Shown in pieces: positions 57,501 to 64,000 of a stretch of DNA of 64,000 nucleotides. The notes under the pieces were generated by a model, which was given only the letters and a program-made list of their open reading frames with translations, made no database searches and had not been told where the DNA came from. The stretch comes from Alphaproteobacteria bacterium. Its GTDB lineage: Bacteria > Pseudomonadota > Alphaproteobacteria > Elsterales > Elsteraceae. Each line of letters starts with the position of its first letter. Position 1 is the first letter of the stretch. The DNA lies in assembly GCA_004292755.1 (NCBI GenBank), contig RDXE01000025.1:303209-367208 (forward strand). Direction: 5' to 3'. The position numbers were made by a program, and so were the translations under genes.

Positions 57501-58168
57501 GTTAAGTGACGGCGCAGGCCCGCAATCTCCTGCCTGCGGCCAACGAAGGTGGCAGTCCCTTGCCCAACCGACCCCGGTGCGCGCTCCACCAGTGCCATTT
57601 GGTCAAGGCGACGGGTGAGGGCTTGGTCAAACGCGGCGAGACGATCCGCCAACTGGCGCAGATCATCCGACCCGTCTTGGCGCTGAAGCGCCTGGATCAT
57701 CGCGGCACCGCTGGTCGGCCAGTCGGCAAGATGGAGGCGACGCTCCGGCGTGAGGGTGCGCTTGCGCACCTCCTGCACGATCAGGCGTTGCGCGTCCGGA
57801 AACCGATCCAGCGGGCCATCCAGCAGCCCCGGAACCTCACTGCACTCCAGAATGCGCACCCCATCATCGCCATGGGCAAGGCCATGCTCAAACCGCAGAT
57901 AGGTCTCAAATTCCCAGCGACACACCTCGCTGGCGAGGTAGTTCGGCGTCAACACCATCAAAAACAAGCGGGAAGAGCGCAGCCCCTGTCCAATGCGGCC
58001 GCGCCACAGCTGATCCGCCGCAATCGATTGGGTGTCGAAGAACACCGAGAACGGCTGATTGGCGTGGCGTGCCGTCAACCACTCAACCAGAGCCGTGACC
58101 GACCCCGCTGGCTGATCATCTTTGCGCGCATAGGAAACAAAAACCTGATGCTGAGCCATCATCCACAC
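54554..58168 (-). CDS. TIR / NB-ARC-like STAND ATPase / TPR protein (bacterial NLR-like)
   Basis: 1204 residues. TIR domain about 7-150: VFVSYARKD (9-17), FFDTQSIAADQLWRGRIGQG (43-62), and LTPNYLASEVCRWEF, whose E86 matches the catalytic Glu position of NAD+-cleaving TIRs. STAND ATPase about 205-600: FVGRRQEI, Walker A GLGGQGKT (235-242), Walker B CLLIFDNLD (335-343), sensor-1-like ITTRLDP (366-372), a GLPL-like LGGFTLLVELV and a winged-helix region with SIHRMV resembling the MHD block. TPR-like domain about 680-1160 with eight 51-residue units. This effector-switch-sensor layout is that of NLR-like defence proteins, in which ligand binding drives oligomerisation and NAD+ depletion; that role is inferred. 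GTG 58168 has GGGAG 9 nt upstream; ATG 58162 or 58159 are alternatives. Flanked by broken toxin-antitoxin genes. Confidence 0.88.
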   Translation of the reverse strand: MWMMAQHQVFVSYARKDDQPAGSVTALVEWLTARHANQPFSVFFDTQSIAADQLWRGRIGQGLRSSRLFLMVLTPNYLASEVCRWEFETYLRFEHGLAHGDDGVRILECSEVPGLLDGPLDRFPDAQRLIVQEVRKRTLTPERRLHLADWPTSGAAMIQALQRQDGSDDLRQLADRLAAFDQALTRRLDQMALVERAPGSVGQGTATFVGRRQEIAGLRRHLTQDRVGVIGTVHGLGGQGKTALVRHYAHAFAGDYAAGGRWELPVEGKTSLADVLAQLVDRVGLQEANLPRRPEAVTAEANTAFVQDLLVQLGRYTHTRAEALTQEGFDVAPQCLLIFDNLDCPELLTATEAASLGDHPWLHIAITTRLDPEHLGSPSLRGATIAIDDLPVDDALDLLQLLRPFPPEMAPAARAIVDHLGGFTLLVELVGTYLQVNRSVSYQDYLTRLQQESLFAVDALPHQTPVAVRIRHREQQLAEILDQTLATLSDYERAVLDTAALFPPDQIIVDWLRRVVMQHHRHLAPDQVRPGYPDPFQAATATLTNRRLLPPSPRLIALKPEVEALSIHRMVAEALRNRWPEETVAGRWGSVMALAEAIGNFLQTQWRAAPQQVAWLVAPFADLAAGVPEVHDPGSCATSLGIVVEPLSRLAQFERATTLAQVVVERFRHLAESLPASKNLQRGLAASLSQLGTLYQRRGAEEDSAAALAACRESFEISRRLAAADPTDVQAARDMSVALGNLGDLYLRRRAEGDSAAALAAYQEALEINRRLAAANPTDGEAARDLSVSLDKLGDFYQRRGAEGDSAVALAAYLESLDVDRRLAAANPNDAGAARDLSVSLSQLGAFYQRRGAAGDSAAALEAYQESLEIARRLANANRTDGQAARDLSVSLTQLGDFYRRRGAEGDSAAALAAYQESLEIARRLAAANPTDGQAARDLSLSLSQLGAFYQRRWAEGDSAAALEANQESLKIARRLAASNPTDGQAARELSVSLTGLGDLYQRRGAEGDSAAALAAYQESLEMFRRLAAVNSTDGQAARDLSLSLEKLGDLYQRRGAEGDSAAALAVYQESLEIRRRLAAANPTDGRAARDLAASLERVAMLGLEDPSGGRSAEALAFLTEALGHRAALANANDGQEQLAREEVLSLNQLGIARQRLGDVAAAREVELRLLTKLSTYRQRFEPHPGMLPILERLDQAIADGFEP
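54875..56098 (-). repeat. eight tandem 153-bp repeats encoding TPR-like units
   Basis: Within the TIR-STAND gene, units start at residues 691, 742, 793, 844, 895, 946, 997 and 1048: an invariant 51-residue period. Consensus LGDLYQRRGAEGDSAAALAA then YQESLEIARRLAAANPTDGQ then AARDLSVSL. Units differ by only a few residues and stay similar at DNA level. A degenerate ninth unit follows. Confidence 0.93.
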
Positions 58169-58242
58169 CCCGTTGATCTCCCGCCAGCGTAGCAGGGGAT
58201 GGCGAAGGGCTCAACCGTTGGACCGTGCGGCGGTGCGTGGTC

Positions 58243-58530
58243 CTACCGCGGGCGGTCAGGCTCAAAGCTGATTTTCAGACGCGCACCAGTTGCAACCGCA
58301 TACCGTTACAATGCCCGAGTGGACGGTATGACCCTGCCCCATTCTAGCTTTGCGATAGATGATTGTGAGGTGCTCATTTTCTCTGCTAGTTGCGCTTGGG
58401 TCATCTCTGCACCAATCCGTGCTCTGATCAATACCTCCGCAAGGGAGAATTCATCGTCCAAGGCATCATAGGCCGCCCGAATATCCAGTCGCTGTAGAAG
58501 TTCGGCTTTTAGATCATCCAGCGTCTTCAC
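58243..58530 (-). pseudogene. HigA-type XRE antitoxin with in-frame premature stop
   Basis: GTG 58530 starts MKTLDDLKAELLQRLDIRAA followed by an XRE helix-turn-helix (EMTQAQLAEKMSTSQSSIAK). After PSTRAL a TAA (58306-58308) interrupts, but the same frame continues RYAVATGARLKISFEPDRPR to TAG 58243, exactly the usual end of HigA antitoxins, where an ERYA Glu codon is expected. One G-to-T change (GAA to TAA) would explain it. A 74-residue truncated product with an intact HTH may still be made. Confidence 0.75.
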
Positions 58531-58673
58531 TGTAATCCCCTTGCTCGTTTTAACGCTAACTCGACTGCCGCAATCAGGGCGCCGATGCGAAGAAAGCGCG
58601 CGATCTGATCAGCAGGCAAAGCGGCAAGCTCAGCGGACACACCGTCGCCTAGGATTTCAACCGATCAAGTCAT
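58527..58673 (-). pseudogene. HigB/Gp49-type toxin remnant (nonsense plus internal deletion)
   Basis: ATG 58673 reads MT-stop-SVEILGDGVSAELAALPADQ then IARFLRIGALIAAVELALKRARGLQ. The stop at codon 3 (TGA) sits where family members have Trp (TGG). The start and end match phage-derived Gp49/HigB toxins, but about 60 residues between LIAAV and ELALKRA are missing, without frame change. Stop overlaps the antitoxin GTG (GTGA), the usual HigBA arrangement. Recognition is from family motif memory. Confidence 0.65.
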
Positions 58674-58845
58674 ATCAAATCTGACGTTCCGTTGTAAGAA
58701 ACCAAGTGCGAGACACCAGCGTCAAGATGCTGAAGGTCACCGTGGCCCAATTATAAAATACCTGTCGGGCTTGCGGTTAGAGCCAATGACCTCGTGCAGT
58801 CGGGTGGGCGAAAGAGAATTCAAGCCGCCTTTGGTCGCTTACCCC
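58674..58845. other. intergenic gap
   Basis: About 170 bp between the toxin-remnant start and the LytTR gene end. Somewhat A/T-richer than its surroundings (for example AATTATAAAATACC near 58750), perhaps the old HigBA promoter side. No gene, RNA or clear repeat seen. Confidence 0.3.
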
Positions 58846-59694
58846 TCAACCAATCGCCTGCAACACCGCGGCGCGGAAGGTGCGGCCGATGGGGATGCGG
58901 CGGTTGTCGTGGAGCAGCAGCCAGTCGCCGTCGATGGCGCGGATGGCGCTGTGGGCGACCCACCAGGAGCGGTGGACGCGCAAGCCAAGGCCCGCAAGGT
59001 CGCGGGTGGCGTCGACCATGCGGCACAGCACCAGGGTCTCGGCACTGGGGGTGATCACGCGCAGGTAGTGGTCCTCAGCTGACAGGCACAGGATCGGGCC
59101 AGGGAAGCCCGGCGGCAGGCGGGCGCGGAAGCGCTCCTCACTGGGGGCGGATGGTGTGGCCGGGGGGTCGATGGGCGGTGCAACAGGTGCCGCCTCCGGC
59201 GAGGGGGTGGGCAGCGGGCTCGGCCAAGCCGGGGCGGGCGGCGGCGGTGGAGCCGCTTGACTGGCGGCCAAGCGACGGGCGGCGCGGTCGGCAAGGCTCC
59301 ACGGCAAGGCGAGGATCACCAGCAGGAACAGCACCTGCGGCGCCAACTGCCACACCGAAACCGTGACCCCCGCCACCCAGGCCAGCATCGCCTGTACGAA
59401 CAGCGTCTGCGGTCCCCACACCAGGAACGAGACGAGGACCGGCATCAAGCCCCACCCCAGCGGCACGCGTGTGGTGATGCTGGGCGCCAGCAGCTGCTGG
59501 GCACCCTGCACCATCCACGCACCGGAGCACAAAACCGGGACCCAGAAGGCCAGCCGCGTGGTCAAGTCCAGCGCATCGAACGTGCCATAGGGGCCAAGCA
59601 CTGCCATCGCGAACCCCGTCGCGACAGGCACCAGCAGCGAGGCCCAGGGCAAGCGCGCCCGCAGGGATGAGCCGGTCACCACATGGCTCCTCAC
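58846..59694 (-). CDS. membrane-bound LytTR-domain transcriptional regulator
   Basis: 282 residues (GTG 59694; GTG 59679 has the better AGGAG spacing). Four hydrophobic helices (about 17-135, including LLVPVATGFAMAVLG and VLFLLVILALPWSL), a Pro/Ala-rich linker (about 145-190) and a C-terminal LytTR DNA-binding domain (LCLSAEDHYLRVIT, LVLCRMVDATRDLAGLGLRVHRSWWVAHSAI and NRRIPIGRTFRAAVL). Such proteins link a membrane signal to LytTR targets without a kinase. Target unknown. Confidence 0.85.
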   Translation of the reverse strand: MRSHVVTGSSLRARLPWASLLVPVATGFAMAVLGPYGTFDALDLTTRLAFWVPVLCSGAWMVQGAQQLLAPSITTRVPLGWGLMPVLVSFLVWGPQTLFVQAMLAWVAGVTVSVWQLAPQVLFLLVILALPWSLADRAARRLAASQAAPPPPPAPAWPSPLPTPSPEAAPVAPPIDPPATPSAPSEERFRARLPPGFPGPILCLSAEDHYLRVITPSAETLVLCRMVDATRDLAGLGLRVHRSWWVAHSAIRAIDGDWLLLHDNRRIPIGRTFRAAVLQAIG

Positions 59695-59731
59695 ACTCCA
59701 GCCAACCGGCGGCGACTGGTCCGCCCGCGCC

Positions 59732-60028
59732 TCAATGCCCGGCGCTGGCGGTTTTGAACGCGGTCACTTGCTCCGCACTGGCCTCGCGCTGATAGCGCTG
59801 CTTCCATTCGCCATAGGGCATGCCATAGACCGCTTCGCGCGCGGCGGGGTCGGTCATCGGCACCCCCCGCTCCTCCGCGGCTGCCAAGTACCACTTGCTC
59901 AAGCAGTTGCGGCAAAAGCCAGCCAAGTTCATCAGGTCGATGTTCTGCACATCCGTGCGCTCCTGCAGGTGCGCGACCAAGCGGCGGAATGCGGCGGCTT
60001 CCAGTTCAGTGCGGGTGGTGTCGTCCAT
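59732..60028 (-). CDS. DUF1244 family protein
   Basis: 98 residues from ATG 60028. FRRLVAHLQERTDVQNIDLM, LAGFCRNCLSKWYLAAAEERG and REAVYGMPYGEWKQRYQ are near-invariant in DUF1244 proteins, small alphaproteobacterial/gammaproteobacterial proteins with a conserved Cys pair (FCRNC) and no established activity. Separate from neighbours; same strand as the S9 peptidase 70 nt upstream. Confidence 0.9.
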   Translation of the reverse strand: MDDTTRTELEAAAFRRLVAHLQERTDVQNIDLMNLAGFCRNCLSKWYLAAAEERGVPMTDPAAREAVYGMPYGEWKQRYQREASAEQVTAFKTASAGH

Positions 60029-60098
60029 GAGTCGATCCCTCAAGCCAGCGTGATCGTCAAAGGGTGGGGATGCCAAAGGCCGCCGCCAAGCCCTGGGC

Positions 60099-61925
60099 TT
60101 AGCCGAGGTGCCGGGCGAAAAAGGCATGCTCGGCTTCCAGCGCCGCGATGATCGTCTCGGCCCGGCGAAACCCATGGCCCTCGCCAGGGAACAGGTGGGT
60201 TTCCACCGGCACACCGCGGTCGGCCAAGGCGCCAGCCATCATCTCGGTCTGGTCCGGGGGCACCACGCGATCCTCTGCCCCTTGCAGAAAGATCACTGGG
60301 CGGCGCAGCCGCTCCGCATGGGTGATGGGGGAGCGCGCCCGGTACACCGCCTCCGCCTCGGGCAGCGGCCCGACCAGTTGGTCAAGATACCGGCTTTCAA
60401 ACTTGTGGGTGTCAGCCGCCAGCAGTGCGAGATCGGTCACGCCATACCAGCAGGAACCCGCCGCAAAGCCTTGACCGAGGGCAAGCGCCAGCAGCACGGT
60501 CAAACCGCCAGCACTGCCACCGCGGATGATGGTGCGCGCCGGGTCAATCCGCCCCTCGGCCACCAGGGCCTCGGCGACGGCGCAGCAATCCTCCACATCC
60601 ACCTCGCCCCACCGGCCATAGAGGCGCTCGCGCTCCACCCGGCCCCGGCCCGTGGAGCCGCCATAATTGACATCGGCCACGGCATACCCGCGCGAGGTCC
60701 AGAACAAGTAGTCCGGCTTGAAGCGCGGCAACGCCGCTCCCGTCGGGCCGCCATGCACCTGAACGATCAGCGGGCGCGGCCCGGTGACCGTCGGCGCATT
60801 CGGATTGGCCGGCCAATACAGCAGCGCCTCGATGGAGGAGCCGTCGGGGCGCGACACATGCTGCACCTCGACTGAGGGAACCCAGCCGCCGGGCACCCCC
60901 TCGCCCAGGCTTGCAATCTCCCGCACGGCACCGGTGGCGGTGCGGCGGATCAAGCGGTCGGGCCGGTCAACACTGCCAACCTGGCAGATCACATCCAGCC
61001 CATCGGCGACCACGGCATCCACCCGGTCCACGCCCGGCAGATCGATCAGGGTCAGGCCGCCCTCGGCCACCAACGCCAAGCGCCGACTGCCGCCAGAGGC
61101 GACAATCGCCGCCAGCCGACCATCGGCCAGCGGCGCCAGTGTTGCCGGGTCGAAGGTCCAATGGGGTTGACCAAATTCCAGCGCCCCAGACCACAGCGGA
61201 CGCACCTCCCGCCCCTGCCACGCCATTGGGTTCCAGAACCCATCGGGGTCGCGCAAGAAGATCAGCCGCCCGTCTGGTGCCCACACGGGCTCCGCCACAC
61301 TGGTGCCATCGCCGCCGGACAGCACGACCACATCCTCCAGGCCCGCCGGGGTGAGGGCCGCCATCATCAGCCGAGCGGCATCCCACGGCATGGACGGATG
61401 GTCCCACGCTAAGAATGCCAGATGCTGACCATCGGGCGACGGGCGCGGGGCGGCGACGAAATCCGCCCCCTGCCACAGCACGCTCTCCGCCCCCGTCGCA
61501 ATCTCAATGCGGACCAGCGCGTTGACGGGCTCCCCCCCGGCGCTGTGATCCTCGCGCACGGCAACCAGGGCGTTGGTGCCGGGGATCAACCGCACATCGG
61601 CATAACGGCAGGCCCCCTCGGCGGTGACCGGGCTGGGACCAGGACCATCAAGACGCCAAATCCGTTGGTCCGTGCGGCTGACGGCGAACACCCCCGCTTG
61701 TGTTGGGCAATAGGCACCGCCGCCATACTCATGCACCCGCGAGCGTGCATCGAAGCCCGGCGCGAGATCGACCCCATCGGCGATCACCGCCGTGCGGCCA
61801 CCCTCCGTCGGACGGCTGTGCAGCCAGAACACCCGACCGTCCACCACCCGCGGCATCGCAAAGGACCCGCCCGCCCTCGCGACCCAGGCCGCGTCAAACG
61901 GCGATGTCCATTCCGCTCCGACCAT
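60099..61925 (-). CDS. S9 family (prolyl oligopeptidase/DPP-type) serine peptidase
   Basis: 608 residues: N-terminal beta-propeller (about 20-350; repeats such as ASPDG-like RPSPDGQHLAFLAWD and WAPDGRLIFLRD) and a C-terminal alpha/beta hydrolase with GGSAGG nucleophile elbow (IRGGSAGGLTVLLAL, about 466-480), catalytic Asp in QGAEDRVVPP and His in GEGHGFRRAE. YGGSTGRGR before the elbow is typical of the acylaminoacyl-peptidase subgroup. No signal peptide, so probably cytosolic clean-up of oligopeptides. Confidence 0.88.
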   Translation of the reverse strand: MVGAEWTSPFDAAWVARAGGSFAMPRVVDGRVFWLHSRPTEGGRTAVIADGVDLAPGFDARSRVHEYGGGAYCPTQAGVFAVSRTDQRIWRLDGPGPSPVTAEGACRYADVRLIPGTNALVAVREDHSAGGEPVNALVRIEIATGAESVLWQGADFVAAPRPSPDGQHLAFLAWDHPSMPWDAARLMMAALTPAGLEDVVVLSGGDGTSVAEPVWAPDGRLIFLRDPDGFWNPMAWQGREVRPLWSGALEFGQPHWTFDPATLAPLADGRLAAIVASGGSRRLALVAEGGLTLIDLPGVDRVDAVVADGLDVICQVGSVDRPDRLIRRTATGAVREIASLGEGVPGGWVPSVEVQHVSRPDGSSIEALLYWPANPNAPTVTGPRPLIVQVHGGPTGAALPRFKPDYLFWTSRGYAVADVNYGGSTGRGRVERERLYGRWGEVDVEDCCAVAEALVAEGRIDPARTIIRGGSAGGLTVLLALALGQGFAAGSCWYGVTDLALLAADTHKFESRYLDQLVGPLPEAEAVYRARSPITHAERLRRPVIFLQGAEDRVVPPDQTEMMAGALADRGVPVETHLFPGEGHGFRRAETIIAALEAEHAFFARHLG

Positions 61926-62073
61926 GCTGCGCGCCTCCGTTGCGCGTCAGAGGTATCGCGAGAGGGTTGGTCGCGGCAAGTCAGGTGGCATTTCAGTTTT
62001 GACACATCGCTGGACCGGCACCCCGCAACCGTGGCACACTCGCCACGACTGTGTGGTGTAAAGGAATGGGACG

Positions 62074-62877
62074 ATGAAAGCCTGGGTGATTGCCTTGATC
62101 AGCGCGGTGTGGGGGGTTGGGCTCGGCGGCTGGCTCGCCTCGCCTGCCGCTGCGCAATCCCGCCTCAGCCGGATTGAGGCGAGCGGCACGCTGTCGGTGT
62201 GCATCTGGCCCGCATACTACGCGATCAGCTGGCGCAACCCGCGCAACGGCCAGCTGGAAGGGATTGATATTGATCTCTCCCAAGCCCTCGCGGCCGACTT
62301 GAAGGTGGCGGTGCGCTATGTCGAATCCAGCTTCGCCACCTTCATGGACGATCTGGACCGCGACGCCTGCGACATCGCGATGTTCGGCATTGGCATCACG
62401 CCGCAACGGCAGGAGCGGGTGGCCTTCACCCAGCCGCACCTCGCCTCCTCCATCCTGGCGATCACCCAGCGCACCAACCGCCGCCTGCGCACATGGGCGG
62501 ATATCGACCAGCCCGGTGTCGTGGTGGCCGTGGCCGCTGGCACCTTCATGGAGCCTGCGATGCGGGAGAGCTTGAAGCAGGCCTCCCTCCTGGTCGTACA
62601 GCCACCCGCCACCCGCGAAGCCGAAGTGGAAGCAGGCCGCGCCGACGTGTTCATGACCGATTTCCCCTACACCCGCCGCGTCTTCGCCTTCCACGACTGG
62701 GCCCGGCTGATCGAGCCGCCTGCACCGTTTTATCTGACCCGCTATGGCTATGCCGTCCGCAAAGGCGACGCCGAGTGGTTGGCCCGCGTGGACAGCTTCG
62801 TCACGGCAATCAAGCGCGATGGCCGATTGATGACCGCTGCCACACGGTTCGGCCTCGATCCGATTGTGGTGCGCTAG
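62074..62877 (+). CDS. periplasmic solute-binding protein (family 3 amino-acid type)
   Basis: 267 residues. Signal peptide (MKAWVIALISAVWGVGLGGW, cleavage after ASPAAAQ). RIEASGTLSVCIWPAYYAIS, NGQLEGIDIDLSQALAADL and DIAMFGIGITPQRQERVAFTQ match SBP family 3 (cystine/glutamine-type); GTFMEPAMRES and MTDFPYTRRV follow. No ABC permease or ATPase adjoins it, so it could feed a distant transporter or act as a sensor. Divergent from the S9 peptidase gene. Confidence 0.85.
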   Translation: MKAWVIALISAVWGVGLGGWLASPAAAQSRLSRIEASGTLSVCIWPAYYAISWRNPRNGQLEGIDIDLSQALAADLKVAVRYVESSFATFMDDLDRDACDIAMFGIGITPQRQERVAFTQPHLASSILAITQRTNRRLRTWADIDQPGVVVAVAAGTFMEPAMRESLKQASLLVVQPPATREAEVEAGRADVFMTDFPYTRRVFAFHDWARLIEPPAPFYLTRYGYAVRKGDAEWLARVDSFVTAIKRDGRLMTAATRFGLDPIVVR

Positions 62878-62888
62878 GGGTCTGATCG

Positions 62889-62911
62889 AAACGCTTGGTG
62901 CCTGAGCGTTT
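62889..62911 (+). terminator. hairpin after the solute-binding protein gene
   Basis: AAACGCT (62889-62895) and AGCGTTT (62905-62911) form a 7-bp stem with a 9-nt loop, 12 nt after the stop. Short T-run at the stem end only. Confidence 0.35.
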
Positions 62912-62937
62912 GGTGACTCAGCTCACAAAAACACTGT

Positions 62938-62950
62938 CTTGTGACACAAG
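62938..62950. promoter_or_regulatory. 13-bp palindrome upstream of the right-edge operon
   Basis: CTTGTGACACAAG is a perfect palindrome around a central A, about 85 bp before the next gene, in an A/T-rich stretch. Operator-like; the binding protein is unknown. Confidence 0.35.
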
Positions 62951-63033
62951 CCGTTTGCTTTGAGTCACGATCAGGAAAGGGTTTTGTTGTGTGATTGATC
63001 AGATAGGAGTTATGATGATGGCGGAAGGTGAAG

Positions 63034-63651
63034 ATGTGGCCGCCGAAACTGAAACGTGTTTGCACTATACTAGCAGTCTGCATTTCTGTTGGCGGTTTGG
63101 CAACTGTTCTGGGGTTTATCACCGACTCAATTAGCCTGCCAGATACAGTGTGCAAACTGGCACCCGCTGACACCCGCTGGGCCGATATGTGCGGCGCAGG
63201 GGGGTGGGGTGATCATCCAACCCGCGCCGCCCGTGAGGACTTCGCAGCGCTACCACCCGGCAACTGCGCAGCCCTCAGCGCCTTTCGCGCAAAGCATGAG
63301 GACAGCCCCTTGCGTCGGTTGGCGGATAGCCGCCTGACGGACCGCAGGGCAGTGGAAGCCTGGAGCTCAGCCAGCCTGTCCTTGCCACTCGTCCAGCCAA
63401 CAACCGCACAACCGGCAAGTACAGAGCAAGCAGCCCGCGCTGCAACCAGACTCGCAGCCGAGGAGCAAGCTCAGAGCCTCTGTTCCACCCACAACGCAAG
63501 CGGCCTGTTCCGGGTGCGGCAGGTTGCACTGACTGGCGAAGGGTGGGAGTGCCAATCTGCGGCAGCCGCCTACACCTGTTCACTCGCGGCCGAAGCCCAC
63601 TGCTCCGGCGAGCAGCGCGTAACCACCGACATCTGCGGATCATCGCCATGA
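63034..63651 (+). CDS. Cys-rich membrane-anchored periplasmic protein, unrecognised
   Basis: 205 residues from ATG 63034 (GTG 63028 also possible). A short basic N-terminus, one TM helix (VCTILAVCISVGGLATVLGF) and a periplasmic part with eight Cys (even number, disulfides likely). GGWGDHPTRAAREDFAALPP, then GNCAALSAFRAKHEDSPLRR and a Cys-rich C-terminal module (LCSTHN, WECQS, YTCSLA, HCSGE, DICG). I recall similar segments beside TIR or caspase-like genes in related bacteria, but cannot verify it. ATGA overlap with the next gene. Confidence 0.65.
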   Translation: MWPPKLKRVCTILAVCISVGGLATVLGFITDSISLPDTVCKLAPADTRWADMCGAGGWGDHPTRAAREDFAALPPGNCAALSAFRAKHEDSPLRRLADSRLTDRRAVEAWSSASLSLPLVQPTTAQPASTEQAARAATRLAAEEQAQSLCSTHNASGLFRVRQVALTGEGWECQSAAAAYTCSLAAEAHCSGEQRVTTDICGSSP

Positions 63652-64000
63652 GATCACTCCTGATCACCGCACTGGTGGCGCTCGCCGCAATCCCCGCGCC
63701 AGCGTTCGGACAGCCAGCCCCGATCCAAGCCAGTGCCACTCTCAGCGCCCGCGATGCTGTCGCCGCCACGGCTGCGGCTGCTGCGGCAACACTGGCAGCC
63801 GAACAACGCCGGGCAGACCAAGTTATCCGGGGTTTGCGGGCCAACATTGGACGACTGGAAAACGAGGTCGCCGCAGGACGCACCTCAATTGCGGCTCTGA
63901 CCGCAGCCCGCGAAGCCTTGATCCAAGAGTTGGCCAGCCGTGACCGCCAATACGCGGAGGAGATCAGACGCTTCCGCGACGCAGTGGAACGCATCGCTGA
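63648..64000 (+). CDS. exported coiled-coil protein, N-terminal part (runs off the window)
   Basis: 117 codons visible. Signal peptide (MRSLLITALVALAAIPAPAF then GQ) followed by an Ala/Arg/Glu-rich continuous coiled coil (ATLAAEQRRADQVIRGLR, IGRLENEVAAGRTSIAALTA, YAEEIRRFRDAVERIA). Overlaps the preceding gene (ATGA). Similar N-termini often precede long TPR arrays of the same repeat style as the TIR-STAND gene; whether that is so here depends on sequence beyond 64000. Confidence 0.7.
   Translation, partial: MRSLLITALVALAAIPAPAFGQPAPIQASATLSARDAVAATAAAAAATLAAEQRRADQVIRGLRANIGRLENEVAAGRTSIAALTAAREALIQELASRDRQYAEEIRRFRDAVERIA

Noticed and set aside
58771..59082. Plus-strand 103-codon frame near the LytTR gene
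   Set aside because: Most of it is antisense to the LytTR domain coding sequence and shows no homology-like motif.

Overview
The window is a GC-rich chromosomal segment of an alphaproteobacterium. The evidence is a ChvI-ChvG two-component pair coupled to a short HPr kinase, a FtsZ with a long Pro-rich linker and a [12 protein letters not shown] tail, a DUF1244 protein, and a complete uninterrupted mra/dcw cluster. The protein mix (TctABC transporter, RTX proteins, TPR-rich proteins) fits Rhodospirillales-like lineages, but that rank is an inference.

Left part (1-8.9 kb): the C-terminus of an AmpG-like muropeptide permease, a rhomboid protease, a fosmidomycin-resistance-type MFS pump, a 996-residue RTX protein, a Gfo/Idh oxidoreductase coupled to a PdeM-like phosphoesterase, a GNAT acetyltransferase and an unrecognised Pro-rich protein. 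Signalling block (8.9-14.3 kb): a PAS hybrid histidine kinase whose receiver seems to lack its phospho-acceptor Asp, a divergent single-domain response regulator, and the chvI-chvG-hprK operon. At 14.3-20.6 kb come a HugZ-type FMN-binding protein, anmK-nagA (with the AmpG fragment, a peptidoglycan-recycling set) and a second RTX protein. At 20.8-26.0 kb a tripartite tricarboxylate transporter (tctCBA) with a PrpF/GalD-type tautomerase lies divergent to a LysR regulator. At 26.1-28.6 kb a four-gene overlapping operon encodes two lipoproteins, a TetR regulator and a DUF4386 membrane protein, with a palindrome in the promoter spacer. An MFS transporter and a chemoreceptor follow on the minus strand.

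Core (32.4-53.1 kb): rnpB (RNase P RNA) with a recognisable promoter, then mraZ-rsmH-ftsL-ftsI-murE-murF-mraY-murD-ftsW-murG-murC-murB-ddl-ftsQ-ftsA-ftsZ-lpxC, all on the plus strand. Most genes overlap by 1-17 nt. Three TGGGN repeats at 10-nt period over the putative mraZ -10 look like the MraZ operator.

Accessory island (53.8-58.7 kb): the most interesting stretch. A 1204-residue TIR / NB-ARC-like STAND ATPase / TPR protein carries eight tandem repeats of exactly 51 residues (153 bp). This is the architecture of bacterial NLR-like immune sensors. It is flanked by decayed toxin-antitoxin modules: a HigBA-type remnant upstream, with two in-frame nonsense codons and an internal deletion, and downstream a VapC toxin that looks intact beside a frameshifted, internally deleted Phd-type antitoxin.

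Right end (58.8-64 kb): a LytTR-domain membrane protein, a DUF1244 protein, an S9 prolyl-oligopeptidase-type peptidase, a periplasmic solute-binding protein, and a two-gene unit cut by the window edge (a Cys-rich membrane-anchored protein and an exported coiled-coil protein) that may start another repeat-protein system. No tRNA, CRISPR array, IS element or integrase was recognised.
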